DNA of 64,000 nt from Parasphingopyxis marina (lineage in GTDB: Bacteria > Pseudomonadota > Alphaproteobacteria > Sphingomonadales > Sphingomonadaceae), in contig NZ_JACJVJ010000001.1 of assembly GCF_014237875.1 (NCBI RefSeq), positions 422,501 to 486,500 of the forward strand, in the 5' to 3' direction. Positions 1-9,442 of this stretch are shown here, in pieces (position 1 is the stretch's first letter; every line of letters begins with the position of its first letter). The position numbers and the translations under genes were made by a program. The notes under the pieces were generated by a model. It ran no database searches and was not told where the DNA came from. It saw nothing but the letters and a program-made list of their open reading frames with translations.

Positions 1-1
1 C

Positions 2-1430
2 GGCGATATCACCGTCTCGGTCGCGTCGATCACGACGACCGGTGAGGGCGCTCAGGGCGTCGACGCGGACACATATAATGGCAATGTCTCGGTCACCGCT
101 TCGGGCGCGATCTCGACGATGGGCGACGATGCCGAGGGCGTCGATGCTTATAGCTATTATGGCGATGTGACCGTTTCGGTCGCCTCGGTCACGACCGCGG
201 GCGAGGATTCCGAAGGCGTCGATGCCGAAAGCACCTATGGCACGGTCAGCGTGACGGCTTCGGGCCCGGTCACGACCGCCGGCCTGTATGCGACGGGCAT
301 CGAGGCCGTCAGCGGAACCGGCGATGTCACCGTTTCGGCCGCCGATGTCACGACCGCGGGCGATTATGCCGCGGGCATTTACGCCGTGAGCGATGCCGGC
401 GCCGTTTCGGTGACGAGCACCGGCACGATTTCGACGGCCGGCCTCTACAGCTATGGCGTCTATGCCAGCAGCGCGACCGGCAATGTGGATGTTGCCGGCA
501 ACAATGTTGCGACGACCGGCGATTACGCCGTCGGCGTTCTCGCCAATGCCTATGGCACGGTGAACGTGACGACGACTGGCGCGGTTTCCACGACGGGCGC
601 CTATGCGCCGGGCGTGGTCGCCACGGCGGCGGGCGACGTTACGGTGGCGGTGGCCGATGTTTCGACCTCCGGCGTCTATTCGGACGGCGTCTATGCCTAT
701 AGCCCGGACGGCGCGGTCAGCGTTACGAGCTCGGGCAGCGTTTCGACGGTCACCGACGGATCCTTCGGCATCCGCGCGACCACCAATACCGGGGCGGTCA
801 CCGTCGCCGCGACCGACGTTTCGACGACGGGCGGTTATGCGGCCGGCGTGTTCGGGTTCAGCTATGCGGGCGATGTCACGGTCTCGGCCAGCGGCGATGT
901 CTCGACCGCCGGCGATCTTTCCGCCGGCGTGTTCGGCTTCTCCTATTCCGGCGACGTGTCGGTCTCGGGCAACAATGTGACGACGGCGGGCGATCTTTCG
1001 GCGGGCGTGTTCGGCGCCAGCGTTACCGGCGCGGTCAGCGTTACCGGCACCGGGCAGATCACGACGAGCGGCGACTATTCGGCCGGTGCGGGCGCTTTCG
1101 CGCTCACCGGCACCGCCGCGGTTTCGGTCGCCAATGTCTCGACGAGCGGCGATTATTCGCCGGGCGTCCTCGCCGCGGGTTATAGCGGCGCCACGGTCGT
1201 CGCCACGGGCGCGATCTCGACGGCGGGCGTCTATGCGGACGGTATCGCCGCCTATGCCTATGCCGGCGACGTGACCGTCACGAGCACCGGTCCGATCACG
1301 ACCGCCGGCGCCGAGAGCGCGGGCATCGAAGCATCCACGACGGGGGGCAACGTCACCGTCAACACGGCGACGATCACCACGGCGATCGACGATGCGGTCC
1401 AGGCGACCGCCTACGGCGACGTCGCGGTCA
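2..1430 (+). repeat. Tandem coding repeats of ~78-81 bp in the autotransporter passenger
   Basis: About 16 to 18 imperfect in-frame units can be read, each about 26 or 27 codons. The recurrent core is GDVTVS...VTTAG.YA.G. Units fall into two alternating flavours. One carries a Gly at the turn (for example TASGPVTTAG) and the other lacks it (for example SVASVTTAG), which suggests duplication as pairs. The repeats decay after about position 1430. Confidence 0.85.
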
Positions 1431-3046
1431 ATGTCACCGGCGGCACGGTTACCGGCGGCGGCAACGGCATCGTTGCGGAAACCACCGGCGGCGGGGTGAT
1501 CGCGGTCACCAATGCCGGGACCCTGAACAGCGGCGGCGGCTTCGCGGTCGTCGCGACCGGCGGTGAAACCAGGGTCACCAATAACGGGATCCTCACCGGC
1601 GGCGTGCAGCTCAGCGCACTCGACGATGTCGTGACCGGAACCGGGCGCTTCAACGCCCGCTTCGACAGCGATTTCGGCGCCGGCACCGATACCTTCATCA
1701 ACAACGGCGTGATCAGCGTCGACGGGGTCATCACCTTTACCGGCCTCGAATCGATGGTGAACAACGAAACCATCACGATGATCGACCAGGCGGTCGGCGA
1801 CAGCCTGATCCTGCCTGGCGATTACACGGCGAACAGCACGCTGGCGATCGACGTCAATTCGGACGGCGCGGGTTCGGCGGATACGCTGGTGATCGCGGGC
1901 GCGGCGAGCGGCTCCACCGATGTCTTCATCAACGAGATCGGCGCGAGCCCGGTGATCGGCAATTCGGTCCTGGTGGTCGATGCGGGCGCCGGATCGCTGG
2001 ACTCGGCCTTCCAGGTCTCGGACAATTCGCGGATCGTCGGTTTCCTGTTCTACACGATCAGCTACGACGCCGCGAACAACGACTATTATCTCGGCAACAC
2101 CATCGCGACGCCGGTCTTCCAGCTGCCGAAATTCGGCGAAGGGGCGACCTCGCTCTGGTATCGCTCGGCCGATGCCTGGGGCGCGCACATGACCTCGCGT
2201 CGCGACGCACCGGCTGCCCGGCGGACGCCCTTCTGGATGCAATTCTACGGCGCGAATACGAACCGGGACGAGAGCTTCCCGTTCACCTCGGGCGGCGTCA
2301 CCCAGCAGGTCGTGGTCGATTACAACCAGGATTATTACGGCTTCCAGACCGGCTATGAGCTCGGTCAGGGAACGTCCGGCGACGGTCTCGTCTACGGCGC
2401 GACCGGCGGCTATCTGACCTCGCATCTCGGCTTTGACGGAACCGCCGACCAGGTCCGCTACCAGGATTTCAACGTCGGCCTCTATCTCGGCTATATGCAG
2501 GGCGGCTTCTTCGCCAATGCGCTGGCCAAATATGATTTCCTCAACATGGAAATCGTCAACGCCACCGCCGGCTACGGCACCAACACCGATGGCGAGGCCT
2601 ATGGCGTGCGCGGCGAGGTCGGCTATCGCTGGGACGGCGGCGGCTGGTTCATCGAACCGATGGCGAGCATCGAATGGCAGCAGGCCGATATCGACAGCTT
2701 CTCGGCGCTTGGCGCGACCATCGATTTCGACGGTTTCGACGGGCTTCGCGGACAGGTCGGCGCGCGTCTTGGCGGCCAGAGCGGCATCGGCGGCGGCAAC
2801 ACGCTGACCTATTATCTGGGCGGCCATGCCGTGCACGAATTCGCCGGCGAGGGGGATGTCCTCTTCACCAGCGGCGGCGTTCCGGTTTCGGTGACCAACG
2901 ATCCGATCGATACCTATGGCCGGTTTGAACTGGGCTTCAACATCCTCACCGTGGCCGGCGTGTCCGGCTTCATCGAGGGCAGCGCCGATATCGGTAGCGA
3001 ATATGATGGCTGGGGCGGCCGCGCCGGGATCCGCATCCCCTTCTAG
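2..3046 (+). CDS. Autotransporter, repeat passenger plus beta-barrel (5' end outside window)
   Basis: The reading frame is open from base 2, so the gene begins upstream; the first internal ATG at 119 lies inside a repeat unit and is not a credible start. The first ~480 visible residues are ~26-27-residue units of the form G-D-V-[ST]-V-...-[VI]-[ST]-T-[AS]-G-.-Y-..-G-[VI]-.-A. They are rich in Gly, Ala, Ser, Thr and Val, as expected of a secreted beta-helix passenger. After a non-repetitive linker, the last ~290 residues alternate aromatic and small residues and end in IPF, typical of an autotransporter barrel inserted by the BAM complex. It is probably a surface adhesin or matrix protein. The family assignment rests on this architecture; the ligand is unknown. 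Confidence 0.88.
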   Translation, partial: GDITVSVASITTTGEGAQGVDADTYNGNVSVTASGAISTMGDDAEGVDAYSYYGDVTVSVASVTTAGEDSEGVDAESTYGTVSVTASGPVTTAGLYATGIEAVSGTGDVTVSAADVTTAGDYAAGIYAVSDAGAVSVTSTGTISTAGLYSYGVYASSATGNVDVAGNNVATTGDYAVGVLANAYGTVNVTTTGAVSTTGAYAPGVVATAAGDVTVAVADVSTSGVYSDGVYAYSPDGAVSVTSSGSVSTVTDGSFGIRATTNTGAVTVAATDVSTTGGYAAGVFGFSYAGDVTVSASGDVSTAGDLSAGVFGFSYSGDVSVSGNNVTTAGDLSAGVFGASVTGAVSVTGTGQITTSGDYSAGAGAFALTGTAAVSVANVSTSGDYSPGVLAAGYSGATVVATGAISTAGVYADGIAAYAYAGDVTVTSTGPITTAGAESAGIEASTTGGNVTVNTATITTAIDDAVQATAYGDVAVNVTGGTVTGGGNGIVAETTGGGVIAVTNAGTLNSGGGFAVVATGGETRVTNNGILTGGVQLSALDDVVTGTGRFNARFDSDFGAGTDTFINNGVISVDGVITFTGLESMVNNETITMIDQAVGDSLILPGDYTANSTLAIDVNSDGAGSADTLVIAGAASGSTDVFINEIGASPVIGNSVLVVDAGAGSLDSAFQVSDNSRIVGFLFYTISYDAANNDYYLGNTIATPVFQLPKFGEGATSLWYRSADAWGAHMTSRRDAPAARRTPFWMQFYGANTNRDESFPFTSGGVTQQVVVDYNQDYYGFQTGYELGQGTSGDGLVYGATGGYLTSHLGFDGTADQVRYQDFNVGLYLGYMQGGFFANALAKYDFLNMEIVNATAGYGTNTDGEAYGVRGEVGYRWDGGGWFIEPMASIEWQQADIDSFSALGATIDFDGFDGLRGQVGARLGGQSGIGGGNTLTYYLGGHAVHEFAGEGDVLFTSGGVPVSVTNDPIDTYGRFELGFNILTVAGVSGFIEGSADIGSEYDGWGGRAGIRIPF

Positions 3047-3063
3047 GGGATCGCCGCAGGAAA

Positions 3064-3092
3064 GGCGGGCGCCGTCGGCTTGACGGCCCGCC
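3064..3092 (+). terminator. GC-rich hairpin after the autotransporter
   Basis: GGCGG and GCCGTC pair with GACGGC and CCGCC around a short loop, just after the autotransporter stop and 24 bases before the next ATG. There is no T-run, so it may be a weak terminator, an mRNA 3'-end stabiliser or nothing. Confidence 0.3.
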
Positions 3093-3116
3093 TGCCCTTG
3101 CGGCAGGACGTGAGCC

Positions 3117-4274
3117 ATGAGCGAAGAGCAGCAACCCCCCGCCACACCGGCGCCCGAAGAGGCCGCGCAAGCGGCCGAAGGAAAAACCAACATCACCGTG
3201 TCGCGGGGAATGGCCGACTGGCTGATCTCCAACAAGACGAGCTTTGCCTTTACCTCCTACCAGACGGGCCAGCTCTTCCTTGTCGGCATCACCGCGGACA
3301 ACAAGGTTTCGTTCAACCAGCAGAATTTCCAGCGCGCGATGGGTGTCTGTTACACGCCCGGGCGGCTGTATCTCGGCAGCCTGTTCCAGGTCTGGCGTCT
3401 CGAAAACATGCTGATGCCCGGCCAGATCGGCAACAAGCAGTTCGATATGGTGCTGATCCCGCGCAACGCGCAGACGGTCGGCGATGTCGATGTCCACGAA
3501 GTCGGCATCGATGCCGGCGGCCATGTGCTGTTCGTGAACACCAAATATAGCTGCCTTGCGCAGCTCGATCTCGTCCACAGCTTCAAGCCGATCTGGAAGC
3601 CGCCCTTCATCTCGAAACTGGTCGGCGAGGATCGCTGCCATCTGAACGGCCTGGCGATGGATGGCGGCCAGCCGCGCTTCGTTACGGCGGTCAGCCGCTC
3701 GGACACCGTCAATGGCTGGCGCGAACGGCGGCATGAGGGCGGCGTGCTGATCGAGGTCGAAACCGGCCGCATCGTCACCGACCAGCTTTCGATGCCGCAC
3801 AGCCCGCGCGTCCATGACGGAAAGGTCTATGTGCTCGATTCCGGCCGCGGCCAGCTCGTCCGCGTCGATCCCGAAAGCGGTGAGAAGACCGATATCGCCT
3901 TCTGCCCGGGCTTCCTGCGCGGGCTCTCCATCCATAACGGCCACGCCATCGTCACCATCTCGAAGCCGCGCGACGGCAGCTTTTCGGGGCTCGCGCTCGA
4001 CGGCGAGATGGAAAAGCGCGACAGCGAACCCTGGTGCGGCGTGCTCGTCATCAACCTCGCCAATGGCGATATCGCCGAATGGGTGCGGCTCGACGGCCAT
4101 ATCGTCGAGCTATTCGATGTTGCGGCGATGCCCGGTGTGCGCTGCCCGATGTCGATCGGCCCGAACACGATCGAGATCCGCAACACCCACAGCTTCAACG
4201 CCGCTGCGCTGGATGCGCCGGCAGAGGAAGCAAAAGCCGAACCGGCGAAGCAGTCGGAAGCGGCGGCGAAGTAG
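3117..4274 (+). CDS. TIGR03032 (DUF4915) family protein
   Basis: The 385-residue soluble protein has no signal peptide. A low-complexity Pro/Ala/Glu N-terminus of ~25 residues precedes a beta-rich body that looks like a propeller, with blade-like repeats such as YVLDSGRGQLVRVDPESG. The motifs CHLNGLAMDGGQPRFVTAVS, LSMPHSPRVHDGKVYVLDSG and CPGFLRGLSIH match what I recall of the TIGR03032 family, whose function is not established. The start has AGGAC upstream. The tail is Glu/Lys/Ala-rich and disordered. The gene runs in the same direction as the autotransporter, with a possible hairpin between them, so shared transcription is uncertain. Confidence 0.8.
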   Translation: MSEEQQPPATPAPEEAAQAAEGKTNITVSRGMADWLISNKTSFAFTSYQTGQLFLVGITADNKVSFNQQNFQRAMGVCYTPGRLYLGSLFQVWRLENMLMPGQIGNKQFDMVLIPRNAQTVGDVDVHEVGIDAGGHVLFVNTKYSCLAQLDLVHSFKPIWKPPFISKLVGEDRCHLNGLAMDGGQPRFVTAVSRSDTVNGWRERRHEGGVLIEVETGRIVTDQLSMPHSPRVHDGKVYVLDSGRGQLVRVDPESGEKTDIAFCPGFLRGLSIHNGHAIVTISKPRDGSFSGLALDGEMEKRDSEPWCGVLVINLANGDIAEWVRLDGHIVELFDVAAMPGVRCPMSIGPNTIEIRNTHSFNAAALDAPAEEAKAEPAKQSEAAAK

Positions 4275-4289
4275 CCATCTCTGCAACGT

Positions 4290-5141
4290 TCACTGTCTGC
4301 GGGTTCCAGGGAGCTGAAAACTGATAAAGTTTGCATAGGGCGCGGCAACCGGCTGCCCATCGCTGTCCAGCGCCGGAGCGAATTCCGCGCGTTCCATAAG
4401 ATGAGCGCAAACTGCTTCATCCAACAACTCAGATCCGCTGGGCTGGATTATCTGGCATCGCGTGGGATTACCGGTTTCGTCTATCTCGAGCATGAAACCC
4501 AGCTCGCCCTGTATACCTCGGCTTAGCGCCGAGTTCGGATAGTCCGATGAGGTGACCCACCGCCCGGGGTTTCCCTGCGGTTCCGGTCCAGACTGCAAGC
4601 TGTCAAGCAGCGCCCGGTCAATATTCCATGTCCTCAGCAGATCGTCGACGCATGCTGACCACGCTTCGCGGGCCAGTTCGACATGATCGAACTGAAAAGC
4701 CACGCTACGGCGCCTTCCGAGTTCGACAGTGAGAAGCTGCTCGTCGTTCCAGGAATCGAAGAAAGCGAGATCCAATGTCGGTACGCGAATGGCATGGCTG
4801 CGATCGCTCTCGACATTGTAGATGACGGTTTCGTCCTGAACCGATTCCTCTTGCGGTGAGAGTGTTAGCGTCACGCCGAACCGTCCATATTCGGACGGTA
4901 CGTCGAGCCCGATAACGGCGAGCCGGAACTGGTCGAGCGGCAGATTTCGCTCCAGCGTCACAATTACAGGATCGTCAGCATCCCCGAAACGGCGTGCCAA
5001 TATGCAGGAATGATCGGCATATTCCATCTGCCACGGCGATGCCGGGCTCATGGCTCGACTTTCGGGCGTTTGGGCCGCAAGCGTAAAAGGAACAAGGCCG
5101 AGCAGTGCGCTTAAAAGAACCGAGGCCGGGCGCAGAATCAT
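4290..5141 (-). CDS. Periplasmic protein with C-terminal TonB-C-like domain
   Basis: The protein has 283 residues. A signal peptide (hydrophobic ~5-22, ending LAAQ) precedes a long middle region without recognisable motifs. The last ~80 residues fit the TonB C-terminal fold: NSALSRGIQGELGFMLEIDE, then CQIIQPSGSELLDEAVCAHL and the closing AEFAPALDSDGQPV. It lacks the N-terminal anchor helix and Pro-rich spacer of true TonB, so it probably uses the fold for another envelope role. It lies tail to tail with the TIGR03032 gene, 15 bases apart. The carD terminator lies only 28 bases upstream of the start, so its promoter must be very close. Confidence 0.72.
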   Translation of the reverse strand: MILRPASVLLSALLGLVPFTLAAQTPESRAMSPASPWQMEYADHSCILARRFGDADDPVIVTLERNLPLDQFRLAVIGLDVPSEYGRFGVTLTLSPQEESVQDETVIYNVESDRSHAIRVPTLDLAFFDSWNDEQLLTVELGRRRSVAFQFDHVELAREAWSACVDDLLRTWNIDRALLDSLQSGPEPQGNPGRWVTSSDYPNSALSRGIQGELGFMLEIDETGNPTRCQIIQPSGSELLDEAVCAHLMERAEFAPALDSDGQPVAAPYANFISFQLPGTRRQ

Positions 5142-5168
5142 GAGTGGCTCATAGAATTATATCGACCT

Positions 5169-5213
5169 AATAAAAAGCCCGGCCGGGCGCGATGCCAGGC
5201 CGGGCTTTTTATT
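5169..5213 (-). terminator. Rho-independent terminator of carD
   Basis: Perfect 16-bp stem (5169-5184 with 5198-5213) around a 13-base loop, with A/T tracts on both outer sides. It can work in either direction, and its position just after the carD stop makes it the carD terminator. Confidence 0.9.
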
Positions 5214-5233
5214 TTCGCTGGTCGAGATCGCGG

Positions 5234-5773
5234 TTAGGCGTTTTCTTCCTCTTTGGCGGCGTTCCAGATGGCGGCCGCCTTGTTGAGGATGACGAGGATC
5301 TTTTCCAGCGCCGCCGGCTCGTCGGTTTTTTCCATCGCCGCGAGCTCGCGGGCGAGGCGCGACGAGGCCGCTTCGAAGATCTGCCGTTCCGAATAGCTCT
5401 GCTCGGGCTGGTCGTCGGCGCGGAACAGGTCGCGCGTCACTTCGGCGATCGAGATGAGGTCGCCGGAATTGATCTTGGCTTCATATTCCTGGGCGCGGCG
5501 CGACCACATGGTGCGCTTGACCTTGGGCTTGCCCTCGAGCGTCTTCAATGCGTCCTTCAGCGTCTTGTCGGAGGAGAGCTTGCGCATGCCCACGCCCTCG
5601 GCCTTGTTGGTCGGGACGCGGAGCGTCATCTTTTCCTTTTCGAAGCGCAGGACGTAAAGCTCGAGCTGCATGCCCGCGATTTCCTCGTTCTGCAGTTCGA
5701 CGACGCGACCCACGCCATGTTTGGGATAGACGACATAATCGCCGACTTCGAAGTCCAGCGCACTGGTTGCCAT
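5234..5773 (-). CDS. carD: CarD/CdnL-family transcriptional regulator
   Basis: The 179-residue protein begins its domain at residue ~8 with VGDYVVYPKHGVGRVVELQ, the Tudor-like RNA polymerase beta-interacting domain. A helical C-terminal domain follows (MWSRRAQEYEAKINSGDLIS, then EVTRDLFRADDQPEQSYSER), which is the DNA-binding half that stabilises open promoter complexes. Length and composition match alphaproteobacterial CdnL. In Caulobacter and Rhizobium relatives this factor supports rRNA and biosynthetic promoters, and the same role is inferred here. The gene stands alone, with its own strong terminator and 223 bases upstream before fdxA ends. Confidence 0.95.
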   Translation of the reverse strand: MATSALDFEVGDYVVYPKHGVGRVVELQNEEIAGMQLELYVLRFEKEKMTLRVPTNKAEGVGMRKLSSDKTLKDALKTLEGKPKVKRTMWSRRAQEYEAKINSGDLISIAEVTRDLFRADDQPEQSYSERQIFEAASSRLARELAAMEKTDEPAALEKILVILNKAAAIWNAAKEEENA

Positions 5774-5996
5774 GCAAAGAGACCTTTCTTGGCGGATGGC
5801 CTACCGATTCGCGCAGTCGCCCCTCGCCGGACGGTGCCGCACTCCCGATTTATCCAGCCTTTTCCGCATGTTAGACAAAGCGCAGGAACTAATGTTCCCG
5901 CTTCAGGACATTATGTAACATATTTGTAGGAAAATTTCCAGTGTTGCGGCGCGGCATAGGGCCGGGCCGGCCTGGTTTTCTCCATACGGGTCCCGA

Positions 5997-6335
5997 TCAG
6001 TCCCCTTCGCCCGGCTCCGGCGAGAAGTATTTGTCAAACTTGCCTTCTTCGCCCTTATGCTCGTCGGCATCGGCGGGCGGTTCGCGGCTCTGGGTGATAT
6101 TCGGCCAGTCCTCGGCGAACTTGGCGTTGAGCTCCAGCCATTGCTCCTGGCCCGGTTCGGTATCGGGCAGGATCGCCTCGGCCGGGCATTCCGGTTCGCA
6201 CACGCCGCAATCGATGCATTCGGCAGGATGGATGACGAGCATATTGTCGCCCTCGTAGAAACAATCGACGGGGCAGACCTCGACGCAGTCCATATATTTG
6301 CATTTGATGCAGGCGTCGGTGACGACATAAGTCAT
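5997..6335 (-). CDS. fdxA: 7Fe ferredoxin FdxA
   Basis: The 112-residue protein starts [14 protein letters not shown]; a longer in-frame extension to 6416 is discarded because the family starts at this Met. Two clusters of cysteines ([14 protein letters not shown] and [12 protein letters not shown]) give the 3Fe-4S and 4Fe-4S binding pattern of seven-iron ferredoxins. The C-terminus is acidic, as usual. It is a soluble electron carrier. It lies 58 bases downstream of the S4 gene on the same strand and upstream of carD, an order common in sphingomonads as far as I recall. Confidence 0.95.
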   Translation of the reverse strand: MTYVVTDACIKCKYMDCVEVCPVDCFYEGDNMLVIHPAECIDCGVCEPECPAEAILPDTEPGQEQWLELNAKFAEDWPNITQSREPPADADEHKGEEGKFDKYFSPEPGEGD

Positions 6336-6393
6336 GGCAAGGCTTTCTCTTACGAACGCGTAAGGTGCTGCTAGCTTCGCCGGCCCCTGCCCG

Positions 6394-6687
6394 TCAACGC
6401 TTTCCATCAGAAGCAATTTCGAGGGTGCTATATACCTGCGCTACGCCCGCGGCCGCGATCCGCCGCTCGGGCAGGCTCTCGATCCGCAGCACGCGTACGC
6501 CGCCGGGCAGCGGAACGCTCAGCACGTCGCCGATCCGCACCATGGCATGGGCCCGGTCGATCCGCCGGCCGTCGCAGCGGACATGGCCCTTTTCGGCGAT
6601 CTTGCGGGCGAGGGTGCGGGTGCGCGCGAGCCGGGCAAACCAGAGGAATTTGTCGATCCGCAGGCCGTTGTCCGCCGCGCCCATCAT
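6394..6687 (-). CDS. S4-domain RNA-binding protein (Hsp15-like)
   Basis: This is a 97-residue protein. The S4 domain covers residues ~8-70: [20 protein letters not shown], then [20 protein letters not shown] and [15 protein letters not shown]. The Hsp15/YrfH type binds stalled 50S subunits carrying nascent chains. The start is set by an ATGA overlap with the helicase stop (ATG at 6687-6685, TGA at 6686-6684); a second Met follows at once. The two genes are therefore translationally coupled, which agrees with a shared role in RNA or ribosome handling. Confidence 0.88.
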   Translation of the reverse strand: MMGAADNGLRIDKFLWFARLARTRTLARKIAEKGHVRCDGRRIDRAHAMVRIGDVLSVPLPGGVRVLRIESLPERRIAAAGVAQVYSTLEIASDGKR

Positions 6688-9224
6688 CCCTGGCCGAAAT
6701 CGAGCTCGGCAAGCTTGGCGAAGGCATTGCCGGGCGCAGGTTTGGCGGGCCGGGATCGTGCCGTCCGCCGCCCCCGCCAGATCCATTGGGCGGGCACATC
6801 CGCGCCGTCAGTCTTCCCCGCATGCTGGAAACCGAGCGCGTGCATCAACCGCGCCAGCGCCTCGCCGGTAAGTCCGAGCGAGGTGGCGAGCGCCGGATCG
6901 GGGGTGAAGGGCCGCTTGCCGTCGCGCGCGTCATGCGCGGCGCGGGCCAGCCGCTCGGCCATGTCGATACGCAGCATCTGCCCGGCAAAGCCGCGATAGC
7001 CGGCGGTACGATAGGCGGCGAGCGCCTTGCCCTTGGGCTCGTCCAACAGCGTGGCGCCGGCGGGCGGCACCGGAGGCATTTTTTCGCCGGCCTGCGCGGC
7101 CGCCAGCGCCAGCCGCCAGCGCATGGCTTCGGGCTTCAGCAGTTTCGCGTGAAAGATGTCGAGCGCGCCGATCGTGAGGCCGAGCCGGGCCGCGCGGTGG
7201 CGCTGCCCCTTGTCCAGCGCCGACAACGGGCCGAGCGCGGTCTTGCGCGGGATCATGCCGCCGGCCTCGGCCAGCGGCGCCAGCAGGGCGCGAATCGGCG
7301 GCGGGGTATCGGGATTTCGGATCGCGGCGTCGATCTTCAGCAGCGGGCCGACCGCGGCGATGAGGGCGCGGCCGAACCAGCCTGCAAGCCGTTCGGCGAT
7401 CCGTCGCTGCTGGTCGCCGCTCAGCCTGCCCAGCGTGCGTTCGAGCGCGATTTCGGGCGCGAGCAGCGTCTTGCCCGGTTTGAGCGTCGCGAGCCGTTCC
7501 CCTTTCCATCCGATGCCGATTGCCGCGCCGGGCTCCGCGATCAGCGCAAAGGCATCGTCATCCTCGGCGACCAGCGCCGCGGTCCGTGCGGCCCATTCCC
7601 CGCCCAGCCGCCGTTCGGCCGCCGCCATCAACCGCCGGGTGTCCGCGTGGCTCTCGCCGTCGCCGACGATGAAGCGGAAGCCCTCGATCCGCCCGATCGG
7701 CTCGTCGTCGACGGTCACGATGCCCGCGCCGTCGACCTGTACCGGCAGCTCGTCTTCGCCGCGCGCGCCGAGATCGCGCATCAGAACGGTCGTCCGCCGG
7801 TCCACGAAACGCTGGGTCAGGCTGTCGTGCAGCGCGTCGGACAGGCGTTCTTCGATGGCCAGGGTGCGCTCGGCCCATTTTTCCGGATCGGCGAGCCAGT
7901 TGCTGCGCTGGGCGACATAGGCCCAGATGCGGACGGCGGCGAGCCGCCCGGCCAGGGTGTCGACATCGCCGGCAAGATTTTCGAGCGCGGTGATTTCCTG
8001 CGCGAAGACCGGGCCCGGGATATGGCCCTGGCCTTCCGAGAGATGCCGGAACAGCCGCCCGGCGAGCCGCGAATGCGCCTCGCCGCCGGTCTTGCGAAAA
8101 TCGGGAAGCCCGCACACGGCCCAGAGCCGCGCGACCATCGCCGGGCTCGTCGTCCGCTCGCGCACCCAGGGTTCCTGTGCCAGCGTCTTGAGGACCGCCA
8201 GGTCGACGGCCTCGGGCGCGGCCTGCAGCAGATCGTCCTCGGGCACCGTTTCGAGATCGGCGATCAGCGTATCGATATCGTCGAACCGGGGATCGCCCTC
8301 GCGCCAGTAGAGCCTGCGCAGCGGCGGGAAGCGGTGCGCCTCGATCCGCTCGATCTCGATCTCGGTAAAGGCGGTGCGCTCGTCACTTTCGAGGCCCAGG
8401 GTGCCGAACGTTCCATCGCGCTGATGGCGGCCGGCGCGGCCCGCGATCTGCGCCATTTCATGGATATGCAGCCGCCTTTTGCGGCGTCCGTCGAATTTGG
8501 AAAGCGAGGCGAAGGCGACATGGTGGACATCCATGTTGAGCCCCATGCCGATCGCGTCGGTCGCGACGAGATAGTCGACCTCGCCGGCCTGGAACATCGC
8601 GACCTGGGCGTTGCGGGTGCGCGGGCTGAGCGCGCCCATCACCACCGCCGCGCCGCCGCGCAGCCGCCGCAGCATTTCGGCGACCGCATACACCTCCTCG
8701 GCGCTGAACGCGACGATCGCCGAGCGTGGCGGCAGGCGCGACAGCTTTTTGGCGCCGGCATGGGAGAGCGTCGAGAAGCGCGGGCGGGAGATGATGTCGG
8801 CGTCCGGCGTCAACGCGGAAAGCATGGGGCGCAGCGAGTCTGAACCGAGGATCATCGTCTCCTCGCGCCCGCGCATATGCAGCAGCCGATCGGTGAAGAC
8901 ATGGCCGCGCTCGGGATCCGCGCCGATCTGCGCCTCGTCGATGCCGACAAAGGCAAGGTCGCGGTCGCGCGGCATCGATTCCGCCGTGCAGCAGAGCCAG
9001 CGTGCACCTTCGGGAAGGATCTTCTCTTCGCCGGTAATCAGGCCGACATTCTGCACGCCCTTGGCGGCGACCACCCGGTCATAGACTTCGCGGGCCAGCA
9101 GGCGCAGCGGGAAGCCGATCATGCCGCTCGCATGGCCCATCATGCGTTCGACGGCGAGATGCGTCTTGCCGGTATTGGTAGGGCCGAGCACGGCAGCGAG
9201 CGGCGCGCGGGCAAAATTGCTCAT
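6684..9224 (-). CDS. SUV3/MgpS-like superfamily 2 RNA helicase
   Basis: The protein has 846 residues from MSNFARAPLAAVLGPTNTGK; an upstream ATG at 9260 would add 12 residues not typical of the family. Motif I is GPTNTGKTH near residue 14 and motif II is GIDEAQ near 98. Motif VI is QIAGRAGRHQ, preceded by ATDAIGMGLNMDVHHVAF, as in the mitochondrial Suv3 helicases that alphaproteobacteria share. The C-terminal half is Ala/Arg-rich and family-specific. In mitochondria, Suv3 unwinds RNA for the degradosome; the bacterial role is inferred to be similar. It is coupled to the S4 gene downstream. Confidence 0.9.
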   Translation of the reverse strand: MSNFARAPLAAVLGPTNTGKTHLAVERMMGHASGMIGFPLRLLAREVYDRVVAAKGVQNVGLITGEEKILPEGARWLCCTAESMPRDRDLAFVGIDEAQIGADPERGHVFTDRLLHMRGREETMILGSDSLRPMLSALTPDADIISRPRFSTLSHAGAKKLSRLPPRSAIVAFSAEEVYAVAEMLRRLRGGAAVVMGALSPRTRNAQVAMFQAGEVDYLVATDAIGMGLNMDVHHVAFASLSKFDGRRKRRLHIHEMAQIAGRAGRHQRDGTFGTLGLESDERTAFTEIEIERIEAHRFPPLRRLYWREGDPRFDDIDTLIADLETVPEDDLLQAAPEAVDLAVLKTLAQEPWVRERTTSPAMVARLWAVCGLPDFRKTGGEAHSRLAGRLFRHLSEGQGHIPGPVFAQEITALENLAGDVDTLAGRLAAVRIWAYVAQRSNWLADPEKWAERTLAIEERLSDALHDSLTQRFVDRRTTVLMRDLGARGEDELPVQVDGAGIVTVDDEPIGRIEGFRFIVGDGESHADTRRLMAAAERRLGGEWAARTAALVAEDDDAFALIAEPGAAIGIGWKGERLATLKPGKTLLAPEIALERTLGRLSGDQQRRIAERLAGWFGRALIAAVGPLLKIDAAIRNPDTPPPIRALLAPLAEAGGMIPRKTALGPLSALDKGQRHRAARLGLTIGALDIFHAKLLKPEAMRWRLALAAAQAGEKMPPVPPAGATLLDEPKGKALAAYRTAGYRGFAGQMLRIDMAERLARAAHDARDGKRPFTPDPALATSLGLTGEALARLMHALGFQHAGKTDGADVPAQWIWRGRRTARSRPAKPAPGNAFAKLAELDFGQG

Positions 9225-9347
9225 GGGCTCGATAATCGGCGCTGCCGCGGCCCAATGCAACCCGGCCCTGCGCCGGCAAAGCGCAAGGATTCGGCCCGTC
9301 GCCGGGGTTCAACGGCTCGCCGCATCGCGGATTCGATCCGTCTCTCC

Positions 9348-9362
9348 TTAATTTGACTTTAA
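9348..9362 (+). promoter_or_regulatory. CtrA-type site TTAA-N7-TTAA
   Basis: TTAATTTGACTTTAA is an exact match to the CtrA consensus. It lies 80 bases before the TTG start of the M23 peptidase, in the 218-base divergent spacer. A further TTAA follows six bases later (9369-9372). No other function for this spacer is visible. Confidence 0.6.
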
Positions 9363-9442
9363 CGCTTTTTAACCACAACGCTTAAGCCCGATATCGCGCC
9401 CGATGCGCCCGGGCGCCAGACAGTCATGGAGCGGGGTCGCTT

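Noticed and set aside
6786-8843. 685-codon plus-strand ORF opposite the helicase
   Set aside because: High-GC mirror ORF without family features; the minus strand has all helicase motifs.
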